Below, piece after piece: positions 34,429 to 42,772 of a stretch of DNA of 64,000 nt. Each line of letters starts with the position of its first letter. Position 1 is the first letter of the stretch. The translations under genes and the position numbers were made by a program. This DNA is from Anderseniella sp963700885 (GTDB taxonomy: Bacteria > Pseudomonadota > Alphaproteobacteria > Rhizobiales > Aestuariivirgaceae): contig CAVOZJ010000020.1 in the NCBI GenBank assembly GCA_963700885.1, positions 372,001 to 436,000 on the forward strand. Direction: 5' to 3'. The notes below the pieces were generated by a model. The model did not search any database. It had not been told where the DNA came from and saw only the letters and a list, made by a program, of their open reading frames with translations.

Positions 34429-36723
34429 TTACACCTTCATTTCGTGCTGTTCGGAGCGTTCTGCCAGGCGGTAGGCCTGGTCACGTCCAGCCCGATAGGG
34501 TGCTGGCCATCGTGCTTTTGTGTCACCCAGTGCAATGGCCGCATGCAGTGTCCAGTAGGGGTCTGAAAGATGCGGCCGTGCCAGGCACACCAGGTCCGCC
34601 CGGCCTGCCATCAGGATCGAGTTCACATGATCCGGCTCGTAAATATTGCCAACTGCCATGGTGGCGATATTGGCTTCATTGCGGATGCGGTCGGCAAACG
34701 GCGTCTGGAACATGCGTCCGTAGACCGGTTTCGCGGTTGCCGAGGTTTGACCGGCCGACACATCGCAGATGTCAACGCCCGCAGCTTTCAGCATGGTGGC
34801 GATGTCGACGGCGTCCTCAGGCGTTATGCCGTCATCATCCATCCAGTCATTGGCGGAGATGCGAACCGAAATCGGCTTTTCATCCGGCCACGCCGCCCGC
34901 ACGGCTGCAAAAATCTCCAGTGGATACCGCATGCGATTTTCGAGGCTGCCGCCATAATCATCGGTTCTTTGGTTGGTCAAAGGTGTAATGAAAGACGACA
35001 ACAGGTAACCATGGGCGCAGTGCAGTTCGAGCATGTCGAAACCGGCGTGGTCTGCCATTTGTGCGGAGGCCACAAACTGCTCCCGAACCAGATCCATATC
35101 GGACCGGTCCATCGCCGCAGGTTTCTGGTTTCGCGGCGACCAGGCAATCGCGGATGCCGCCAGTACCGGCCAGTTTTCCTGTTTCAACGGCGCATCCATT
35201 TCCTCCCAGCCCACCTGGGTCGAGCCCTTGGCGCCGGAATGACCGATCTGGCAGCAGACCTTGGCATTGGTTTCCGCATGGATGAAACCCACCAGCCGTT
35301 TCCATGCTGTCTCATGTTCCGGCGCATATAGACCTGTGCAACCCGGCGTAATGCGTCCTTGCGCGCTGACACAGGTCATCTCGGTGCAGACCAGCCCGGC
35401 ACCGCCTTTTGCCCGTTCGCCGTAGTGCACCAGATGCCAGTCTGTCGGGCAGCCGTCCACGGCCTTGTACTGCGCCATCGGCGATACCACCACGCGGTTT
35501 TTCAATGTCATCCCGCGCAGCGAGTAGGGGGCAAACATTGGAGGACGAACCGGCTCATTTTCCGGCACTCCCGATTGCGTCTGGAACCATCGTTCTGCCT
35601 CCTGCATCCACTCAGGATCACGCAGACGCAAATTCTCGTGACTGATACGCTGGGACCGGGTCAGCAGCGAATAGTTGAATTGCACCGGGTCGAGTTTGAA
35701 ATAGCGTTCAATATCCTCGAACCATTCCAGTGAATTGCGCGCTGCCGATTGCAGCCGTAAAACCTCCAGCCGGCGGGCATCTTCGTATTTTTCAAATGCT
35801 GCAGGCATGCTGGGTTCACTGTGCAGGTAGTCTGCCAGCGCAATGGCGCTTTCCATGGCCAGTTTGGTGCCGGAACCGATGGAAAAATGCGCGCTCGCAG
35901 CCGCATCCCCCATCAGTACAAGATTCTCATGGCTCCAGCGCTCACACAGCACGCGCGGAAACCGGATCCAGGCCGAACCGCGCATGTGTCGCGCATTGGT
36001 CATCAGCGAATGCCCGCCGAGATGATCCCTGAAGACTGCTTCGCAGGTTTCGATGGACGCCTGCTGGCTCATTTGCTCGAAACCAAAGCGCTGGTAGGTT
36101 TCATCAGAACACTCGATAAGGAAGGTCGCGGTATTCGCGTCAAACTGGTAGGCATGCACCCAGATCCAGCCATGCTCGGTTTCTTCAAAAATGAACGTGA
36201 AGGCGCCGTCGAATTTCTGGTGGGTGCCCAGCCAGGTAAAGTGACATTTGCGAACATCGATGTCGGGTTTGAAAACATTCTGAAATCTGCTGCGCGCAAT
36301 TGAGTTCACGCCATCTGGAGCCACGACAAGGTCGTGTGATTGCATCAGTGCGTCTATATCCCTGATTTCGGTTTCGTAGCGCACGTCAACGCCCACTTCA
36401 TGTGCACGCGCCTGCAGGATCTGCAGCAGTCGCATGCGGCCGATGCCGCAAAACCCATGGCCAGTCGAGACCTGGATTGTGCCCTTGAAGTGCACCGCGA
36501 TGTCATCCCAGTAGGCAAATTGCTCTCGGATCACTGCAGCGCTGACAGCGTCATTGGCTGCCAGGTTGTCCAGCGTTTCGTCTGAAAGCACCACGCCCCA
36601 GCCAAATGTGTCATCGGCCCGGTTTCGCTCATAGACGATGACCTCATGTGCCGGATCGCGCAATTTCATCGAGATCGCAAAATACAGTCCCGCAGGTCCA
36701 CCGCCGATACACCCAACCTTCAT
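34429..36723 (-). CDS. Bifunctional 2-aminobenzoyl-CoA (or salicylyl-CoA) monooxygenase/reductase
   Basis: This 764-residue fusion has an N-terminal flavoprotein monooxygenase (VGCIGGGPAGLYFAISMK; VVAPDGVNSIARSR; LVLMGDAAASAHFSIGSGTK) of about 380 residues. An OYE-type reductase follows (APYSLRGMTLKNRVVVSPMA; ELHCAHGYLLSSFITPLTNQ). This architecture is known from Azoarcus evansii 2-aminobenzoyl-CoA monooxygenase/reductase, which hydroxylates the aryl-CoA at C5 and reduces the ring without classical dioxygenase cleavage. Streptomyces salicylyl-CoA 5-hydroxylase is related to the first half. The ATG at 36723 gives the FAD motif at the N-terminus; the frame is open 17 codons further. It is first gene of a nine-gene operon, with the palindrome at 36786 upstream. 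Confidence 0.88.
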   Translation of the reverse strand: MKVGCIGGGPAGLYFAISMKLRDPAHEVIVYERNRADDTFGWGVVLSDETLDNLAANDAVSAAVIREQFAYWDDIAVHFKGTIQVSTGHGFCGIGRMRLLQILQARAHEVGVDVRYETEIRDIDALMQSHDLVVAPDGVNSIARSRFQNVFKPDIDVRKCHFTWLGTHQKFDGAFTFIFEETEHGWIWVHAYQFDANTATFLIECSDETYQRFGFEQMSQQASIETCEAVFRDHLGGHSLMTNARHMRGSAWIRFPRVLCERWSHENLVLMGDAAASAHFSIGSGTKLAMESAIALADYLHSEPSMPAAFEKYEDARRLEVLRLQSAARNSLEWFEDIERYFKLDPVQFNYSLLTRSQRISHENLRLRDPEWMQEAERWFQTQSGVPENEPVRPPMFAPYSLRGMTLKNRVVVSPMAQYKAVDGCPTDWHLVHYGERAKGGAGLVCTEMTCVSAQGRITPGCTGLYAPEHETAWKRLVGFIHAETNAKVCCQIGHSGAKGSTQVGWEEMDAPLKQENWPVLAASAIAWSPRNQKPAAMDRSDMDLVREQFVASAQMADHAGFDMLELHCAHGYLLSSFITPLTNQRTDDYGGSLENRMRYPLEIFAAVRAAWPDEKPISVRISANDWMDDDGITPEDAVDIATMLKAAGVDICDVSAGQTSATAKPVYGRMFQTPFADRIRNEANIATMAVGNIYEPDHVNSILMAGRADLVCLARPHLSDPYWTLHAAIALGDTKARWPAPYRAGRDQAYRLAERSEQHEMKV

Positions 36724-36785
36724 GCCTGCCCATCTTCCTGCCAGCGTAAGGCGCTGGTCTTGGACGGGCATCATGCACTATTCAT

Positions 36786-36807
36786 AATATTTTAAAAGTA
36801 AAATATT
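36786..36807. promoter_or_regulatory. Palindromic operator/promoter of the aromatic-CoA operon
   Basis: Perfect nine-base arms AATATTTTA and TAAAATATT are separated by AAAG, in a very AT-rich stretch 63 bases upstream of the monooxygenase/reductase start. Size and symmetry suit a MarR-family dimer; the operon encodes one (33189-33662). The rest of the 250-base gap (36724-36973) shows no gene. Confidence 0.6.
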
Positions 36808-36973
36808 TATATTTGAAATTTATTGGTGTCCTGTGCATCCCGCATTTGCTGTCGCACCAACGCCAACCGGACCGGGAACTTTCCCACCACACCGCCTAAG
36901 GCAACTCATAATACATACATTATAATAATGGTTTATGTTGGTTTGTTCATCTTTGTTGCAACCTGTCGTCCAG

Positions 36974-38507
36974 TCATATCTTTTTCTCCCTGTCAGTCCA
37001 GTAGGGCTCGCGCAGAATGTTTTTTTGTATCTTGCCAATAGGGGTCTTGGGAAAACTGTCGACGAACTTGACGATGCGCGGCCGTTTGAACTGGGCCAGC
37101 AGGGAGGCGCAATGGGCAACCAGTTCCTGTTCGGTAATTTCAGCACCTTCTTTCAGGCACACATGGGCCGCAGCAACTTCTCCCCACTTGTCGTCGGGAA
37201 CCCCGAATACTGCGCATTCGGCGACAGCGTCGTGTTCGTAGATGGCATTTTCGATTTCCTTTGGATAGACGTTTTCGCCTCCGGATATGATCATGTCCTT
37301 GGAGCGGTCAATCAGGGTGATAAACCCGTCTTTATCTATTGTTCCGACATCATCGGTATGGGCCCAGCCATGCCGCCAGAATGCAGCCGTCTGTTCCGGT
37401 TCGTCGTAGTATTCCAGCATCACGTTGTCGCCGCGCGAGACGATTTCGCCAATTTCGCCTGGCGCCACCGGGCGCCCGTCCGGATCAATAACGGCGACGT
37501 CTACATTGTATGCCTGACGGCCAACGCTGCCCAGCTTTTCAGGCAGATACCAGTGGCGCAGGGAAGTCAGCACACCCATTTCGGACTGACCGTAGATCTG
37601 GGTCATCTTCACATCCGGCAGTAACTTGAGCATCATGTGCTGCACCCAGTCGGGCATCGGTGCGCCCGCAAATGACAGCTTGCGCCAGCTTGCAAATTTC
37701 CCGGCGTCAAACTGCGGATCGCTGACCACCATCGACACCTGGGTCGGCACCATGAAAGCGGCGGTCATGCCGGTTTGCTGAACCATTTCACCAAAGTCTT
37801 CTGTATCCCATTTGCTCAGCATGGTTGTCGTGGCCCCGGCAAGAATGGCGGGTTGAAACATGATGTTGAGCGCCGCTACGTGGAACATCGGAGTTGCAAT
37901 GCCGACGACATCGCGTTCGTCAATGGCTTCCTCCACCATCACCGTGTGAGCTGTGACTGCACGGTTGCGGTGGCTGACCAGTACACCTTTCGGACGCCCG
38001 GTGGTTCCGCCCGTGTATGTCATGCAAAACGGGTCATCCTCATGTATTTTCACTGCAGGAGATGCTGGCAGAGGAAGCCACATAAAACGCTGCGAATTCA
38101 TCACTGCTGTCACTGGCGATACGCACGGTTCGCTGCAATTTGGGCAACTTGTCACGTACAGCGTCAACCTTGCCGGCAAACATATCTTCGAAGAACAGCA
38201 GTTCGATGTCTGCCTTGTCCAGCACATAGACCAGTTCGTCTGGCGCATAGAGAACCGATACGTTGACCAGAACCGCTCCGGAGCGGGCGACACCAAAGAA
38301 GCTGACGCCGTATTCGGTGCGGTTACGGCTGATAATTCCGACTTTTGCGTTCCTGGCGACCCCGTGCGCGATCAGCGCATTTGCCAGCCTGTTTGCGGCG
38401 TCGTCAAGCGCCTGGTAGGTTAGCGAGTTGCCTTCCCACAGAATAGCCGGTTTTTGCGGAAATCTTTCTGCAGATCGTCGCAGCATGTCGCCAGTGAGCA
38501 TCTTCAA
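36974..38507 (-). pseudogene. AMP-forming acyl-CoA synthetase, interrupted by a +1 frameshift
   Basis: The N-terminal 138 or so residues (MLRRSAERFPQKPAILWEG ... SDSSDEFAAF) are in one frame. The remainder, with P-loop MTYTGGTTGRPKGVLVSHR, A5 TQIYGQSEMGVL, DRSKDMIISGGENVYPKEIE and the terminal Lys in TPIGKIQKN, is one base out. Dropping one A from the run at 38084-38087 (T on the coding strand) joins them as AAFMWLPLPASPAVKIHEDD and yields about 510 residues, a normal length. The protein would be a fatty-acid or aryl-CoA ligase with all catalytic motifs intact. It is the last gene after the PotABCD-like transporter, about 70 bases downstream. Sequencing error is at least as likely as real decay. 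Confidence 0.78.
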
Positions 38508-38577
38508 ACTCTCCCTAACAGCTTCCAGACTCGACCGCGGCTATTGATAAAGAAATCATAGCGGGCCGCAGCGTGCG

Positions 38578-39393
38578 TCATTTGCCGGAACCAGCTGTTT
38601 GATCGCTGTCCCGGGTGAGATAATACGCTGCCAGTATGGGCAGGAAGGTGATAAGCACAACGACCATGGCAACAACATTGGTCACAGGCCGTTGACGCGG
38701 GCGAACCAGTTCTTCCAGCATCCAGATTGGCAATGTTGCCTGTTGGCCTGCTGTGAACGTGGTTACAATAACCTCGTCGAAGGAAAGCGCGAACGCAAGC
38801 ATTCCACCGGCCAGAAGCGCAGTTGCGATATTCGGCAGGACGACATGGCGAAACGTCTGAAACCCGTTCGCCCCAAGGTCCATCGAGGCCTCTATAAGTG
38901 AGCCCGACATTCGTCGAAAGCGTGCAATCGCATTATTATAGACGACCACGACGCAGAATGTCGCGTGCCCCAGTATGATGGTCCAGAAGGAAAATGGAAT
39001 ATCGGCGAGATTGAAGGCTGAACGCAGCGCAATGCCGGTAATGATGCCCGGAAGAGCAATCGGCAGTATTACCATCAGAGAAACCACTTCACGGCCGAAA
39101 AAATTCGATCGCGAAACTGCGGCGGCGCAACAGGTGCCAAGAACAAGCGCCAGTGCTGTGGAAATGGCGGCCACTTTCACGGAAAGCTGGAGAGATTCCC
39201 AAACATCGGGCCGGTTCCAGGTTACCGTGAACCACTTCAGCGTGTAACCCGGCGGCGGGAACTGGTAAGTCTTGTCTTCGGTTGTGAACGCATAAATGAA
39301 GATGAGCAGGATCGGCAAATGCATGAACAGGAGCCCGGCAATGGCCGCAATTTTCAATCCTGCCGGAGCTCGATTCAACTTGTCAGAGCGCAT
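38578..39393 (-). CDS. ABC transporter permease, PotC-like
   Basis: This 271-residue membrane protein has about six helices and the EAA loop ASMDLGANGFQTFRHVVLPN, typical of PotC/spermidine-putrescine type permeases. C-terminal residues (RDSDQTAGSGK) are hydrophilic. The start overlaps the end of the partner permease by 11 bases. It forms the channel with the 39383-40327 product. Confidence 0.85.
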   Translation of the reverse strand: MRSDKLNRAPAGLKIAAIAGLLFMHLPILLIFIYAFTTEDKTYQFPPPGYTLKWFTVTWNRPDVWESLQLSVKVAAISTALALVLGTCCAAAVSRSNFFGREVVSLMVILPIALPGIITGIALRSAFNLADIPFSFWTIILGHATFCVVVVYNNAIARFRRMSGSLIEASMDLGANGFQTFRHVVLPNIATALLAGGMLAFALSFDEVIVTTFTAGQQATLPIWMLEELVRPRQRPVTNVVAMVVVLITFLPILAAYYLTRDSDQTAGSGK

Positions 39394-40327
39394 CGAAAGC
39401 CCCCTGCCTTTTGGCCATCCAGAGATAGAAAGCCATTACGATGACCGGCACGATGGTGAACGCTGCCGCCAGCGGAATATTGCCCGCGGTTCCCTGATGG
39501 GCATAAACGGCCTGGCCGATGAAGAGGCGTGACGAACCGACAATTTGCGGGATGATGTAATCTCCCAAGGTGAGGGAAAAAGTGAATATCGAGCCTGCGA
39601 CAATGCCGGGCAGGGCCAGTGGAAACAGGACATTCCTGAATGTCTGCAAGGGTGTCGCGCCAAGGTCCGCGGATGCCTCCAGACAACTGGCCGGCACCCG
39701 CTCCAGCGCCGCCTGCATCGGCAGCACCATGAACGGCAGCCATACGTACAGAAACACCAGAAAAGTGCCGGTGTAACTTACAGATAATGAGTTGCCGCCA
39801 ATCAGCGGTATGCTCAGAAAAGCTTCCAAAACCCAGCCAAGATGCAGTGTTTCAAAGAGCCAGTTGAGAATGCCCTCTTTGGCGAGTATCAGCTTCCACG
39901 CATAGATTTTGACCAGGTAGCTCGACCACAGCGGCAGCATCACTCCCAGGTAAAATATCGCCTTCCATTTCCCGCGCGCGTAGCGGGCCGCGTAGTAGGC
40001 AATGGGAAATGCAACGGCGGCGGCGGCAAGGGTGACCACAATGGCCATGGATGTAGTGCGAACCAGAATATCAAGATTGGCTGGCACGAGTAATTCGCGA
40101 TAGGTTTTGAGTGTAAGTTCATACTTGATGAGGCCGGAGTACTCATCGATGGAGAAAAAGCTCTGGGCGAGTAGAGCAAACAAAGACCCAAGATAGACGA
40201 TGCCGAGCCACAGCACGGGCGGCGCGAGCAACAGAACCAGCAACAGGTTGGGTTTGCGCCACAGAGTGTCTGAAATCTTGACAGTAAAACCGGGGTTTTG
40301 CGTTGTGATGGCCGCTGTCTCAGACAC
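39383..40327 (-). CDS. ABC transporter permease, PotB-like
   Basis: This 314-residue polytopic permease has the EAA loop ASADLGATPLQTFRNVLFPL and a long first periplasmic segment, as in PotB-type subunits. I choose GTG 40327: GGAGG lies six bases upstream and the codon overlaps the ATPase stop by eight bases. An ATG further up (40372) would overlap the ATPase gene much more and lacks such a site. Confidence 0.85.
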   Translation of the reverse strand: MSETAAITTQNPGFTVKISDTLWRKPNLLLVLLLAPPVLWLGIVYLGSLFALLAQSFFSIDEYSGLIKYELTLKTYRELLVPANLDILVRTTSMAIVVTLAAAAVAFPIAYYAARYARGKWKAIFYLGVMLPLWSSYLVKIYAWKLILAKEGILNWLFETLHLGWVLEAFLSIPLIGGNSLSVSYTGTFLVFLYVWLPFMVLPMQAALERVPASCLEASADLGATPLQTFRNVLFPLALPGIVAGSIFTFSLTLGDYIIPQIVGSSRLFIGQAVYAHQGTAGNIPLAAAFTIVPVIVMAFYLWMAKRQGAFDAL

Positions 40328-41321
40328 CCCGATCCTCCATGAAATGGAGATCTTCCTGCGACCAGCCCACATGAATGATTTGTCCAGTCGTCAAGGCGGG
40401 CTGATTGTTGTCAACAAGAGCGTTTAGTTTCAGTCCGTCGAGTGAAAGACCAAGCCGCGTGGCTGAACCCAGGAAGCTTACGCTGAGTATTGTTGCTTCA
40501 TGGCTGCCTTCATCACTGGCGGCGACCAGCCTTATAGCTTCCGGGCGGAGGCTGGCTGATCCGCTCCGGCTCATGTGTTTTTTCAGGAAACCAACGGGTA
40601 GAATGTTGGAAGACCCGACGAAATCAGCGATAAACCTTGAATCTGGCCGGTAGTAGATATCCTGTGGCGTCCCGACCTGCATGATCCGGCCTTCATTGAA
40701 GACAGCAACGCGGTCGGCCATCGAGAGAGCTTCGCCCTGATCATGGGTGACAAAGACAAATGTAATGCCAAGCGACCGCTGAAGGTCTTTAAGCTCTTCC
40801 TGCATTTCTTCGCGGAGCTTCAAATCAAGCGCGCCAAGCGGTTCATCAAGCAACAGGACTTTCGGCTTGTTCACCAATGCCCGCGCCAGCGCCACGCGTT
40901 GGCGTTGGCCTCCGGACAACTGGCTGGGCCTCCGGTCGCCATATCCGCCCAGTCTGACCATCTCCAGTGCTTCATTGGCCGCGTGCAGACGCTCACGCTT
41001 TGCAACCTTTTTGATCATCAGGCCATAGGCCACATTGTCAATGACGCTTAGATGGGGAAACAATGCATAATCCTGGAAAACGGTATTCACATTTCGGCGA
41101 TAGGGCGGCACCTGGCCGGTACTTTCGCCAAAGATCATGACTTCGCCGTTGCCTGGTTTTTCAAAACCCGCGATCAGCCGGAGGCACGTTGTCTTGCCCG
41201 AGCCGGATGGCCCCAACATGGCGAAAAACTCGCCTTCGTTGATTTGAAGATCGACATTGTCCACCGCCCGGACGGTTCCGAAATATCGTGATACGCTTCG
41301 AAATTCTACAGCAGGTGTCAT
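40320..41321 (-). CDS. ABC transporter ATPase, PotA-like
   Basis: This 333-residue ATPase has Walker A GPSGSGKTTCLR, Q-loop VFQDYALFPHLSV, signature LSGGQRQRVALARAL, Walker B VLLLDEPLGALD and a C-terminal TOBE-type domain (DEGSHEATILSVSFLGSATR). It is of the PotA/spermidine-putrescine class. The ATG at 41321 sits directly before the conserved domain; an in-frame ATG ten codons upstream is possible. Confidence 0.88.
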   Translation of the reverse strand: MTPAVEFRSVSRYFGTVRAVDNVDLQINEGEFFAMLGPSGSGKTTCLRLIAGFEKPGNGEVMIFGESTGQVPPYRRNVNTVFQDYALFPHLSVIDNVAYGLMIKKVAKRERLHAANEALEMVRLGGYGDRRPSQLSGGQRQRVALARALVNKPKVLLLDEPLGALDLKLREEMQEELKDLQRSLGITFVFVTHDQGEALSMADRVAVFNEGRIMQVGTPQDIYYRPDSRFIADFVGSSNILPVGFLKKHMSRSGSASLRPEAIRLVAASDEGSHEATILSVSFLGSATRLGLSLDGLKLNALVDNNQPALTTGQIIHVGWSQEDLHFMEDRGV

Positions 41322-41402
41322 TTCGTGCCTGGTTGCCAACCCGGCAGCCACAGCCGCCGGGTTCGGATAGGATATTACAGTTCCAGGGAGTGCCGGACAG
41401 CC

Positions 41403-42542
41403 CTACCGGCCACCGATTACGCCGACATAATCGCTGACCCACTTGTAGTAGGGAACACACTGGTTGTTTTGGGACGCACACGTGGAAACCGGCGTCGTCC
41501 AGAATTTGATCTTCTCGAAATCATCCATACCATTGGTGGTGCAGCCCTCGGCGGTCTGCATTCCGCGTCCGTCCGTACAGGCTGCCGGCACTGCCGGGTT
41601 TGCACCAAACCAGACCGAAAGGTCGCTCATCAGGTTGGACGTCAGCGTGTGCTCCATCCACATGTATGAGCACTCCGGGTTGGCAGCATCGGCATGCATC
41701 ATGGTCGTATCGGCCCAACCGGTCGCGCCTTCTTCCGGTATTGTTGAGGCAACCTTTGCGCCCTTGGATTTCAGAATGTTGACCTGGAACGGCCACGAAC
41801 CGGAAGCAACCACACCCTCATTGGTAAAATCATCCATCTGAATGAACGCATCATGCCAGTAGCGCGACACGATTTTGCGCTGGCCGCGCAGCAGATCAAG
41901 CGCTTCCTTGTACTGATCGGCGTTCAGTTCATATGGGCTGGTAATGCCCAGATCCGGATTGTGCTTCATCAGGTAGTTGGCGGCATCCGCCACGTGGATC
42001 GGGCCATCATAAGCCTGCACTCGTCCCTTGTTGGACTTGCCATCGGGTAGGTCCATTTCCTTGAAGACAACGTCCCAGCTTTTCGGCGCCTCCTTGAACA
42101 CATCGGTGTTGTACATAAGAACGTTCGGACCCCACATGTATGGAACACCGTAATGTTTGCCATCGACAGTGTGCCAGGGAGCGTTTTTCAGACGATCATC
42201 AATCGTGTCCCAGCTTGGAACCTTGCTCAGATCAATTTCCTGGACCCGTTTACCGGCAATCAGGCGCAGTGATGCATCGCCGGATGCGGTTACCAGATCG
42301 AAGCCGCCCTCATTCATGAGAGCAACCATCTCATCGGACGTATTCGCGGTTTTGACGTTCACCTTGCATCCGGTTTTCTCTTCGAACCCTGTAACCCAGT
42401 CAAATTTCTTGTCTGTTTCGCCGCGCTCTATGTAGCCGGCCCAGGCCACGATGTTGACCTGGCCCTCGCCGGCAGCCAGCGCCGCCGTACTCAGTGCCAT
42501 CGTAGCAGCTATTGTGGATGAGATGATCTTCGTGAGGTGCAT
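41403..42542 (-). CDS. Periplasmic substrate-binding protein of PotD type
   Basis: This 379-residue exported binding protein has a clean signal (ISSTIAATMALSTAALAA) followed by GQVNIVAWAGYIERGETDK, the N-terminal strand of polyamine-type binding proteins. Several Cys occur near the C-terminus (PAACTDGRGM, EGCTTNG, STCASQNNQC), probably in disulfides. ATG 42542 follows GGGAG. It delivers a cationic or small organic substrate to the PotABC-like genes just downstream. Polyamines are the default guess, though the adjoining acyl-CoA synthetase hints at a carboxylate. Confidence 0.85.
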   Translation of the reverse strand: MHLTKIISSTIAATMALSTAALAAGEGQVNIVAWAGYIERGETDKKFDWVTGFEEKTGCKVNVKTANTSDEMVALMNEGGFDLVTASGDASLRLIAGKRVQEIDLSKVPSWDTIDDRLKNAPWHTVDGKHYGVPYMWGPNVLMYNTDVFKEAPKSWDVVFKEMDLPDGKSNKGRVQAYDGPIHVADAANYLMKHNPDLGITSPYELNADQYKEALDLLRGQRKIVSRYWHDAFIQMDDFTNEGVVASGSWPFQVNILKSKGAKVASTIPEEGATGWADTTMMHADAANPECSYMWMEHTLTSNLMSDLSVWFGANPAVPAACTDGRGMQTAEGCTTNGMDDFEKIKFWTTPVSTCASQNNQCVPYYKWVSDYVGVIGGR

Positions 42543-42562
42543 TGAAATTACTCCCAGTGAGC

Positions 42563-42600
42563 GGTTTTTGCAAAAACCCAACGCCTGTTCGCCAACAGGC
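42563..42600 (-). other. Two palindromes in the leader of the PotD-like gene (possible terminator/attenuator)
   Basis: On the coding (minus) strand a hairpin with seven-base arms GCCTGTT/AACAGGC (42583-42600, loop GGCG) is followed by GTTGGGTTTTTGC. That T-rich stretch is part of a perfect 16-base palindrome, GGTTTTTGCAAAAACC (42563-42578), about 20 bases before the ATG. The hairpin plus T-run could end transcription from the gene upstream (42773-44566) or act as an attenuator of the transporter operon. Confidence 0.45.
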
Positions 42601-42772
42601 TCAAGTATGTCGCGATGTCGCCTTTCACTGTCACCCAGTGGCTCAATCGTGACGTCCCGGATTTGAGGTTGCTGGAAATTTTCAAGTTGCGCAATTGCCA
42701 ATTCCAGAAGCATATTTGCTGTGGTCTTTCAACAGTGACCTTGGGAGGTTGCTCACAAATCCGGTACCTTGC

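Noticed and set aside
34570..35331. Plus-strand open frame opposite the monooxygenase/reductase gene
   Set aside because: A shadow frame; the Cys/His-rich translation resembles no family.
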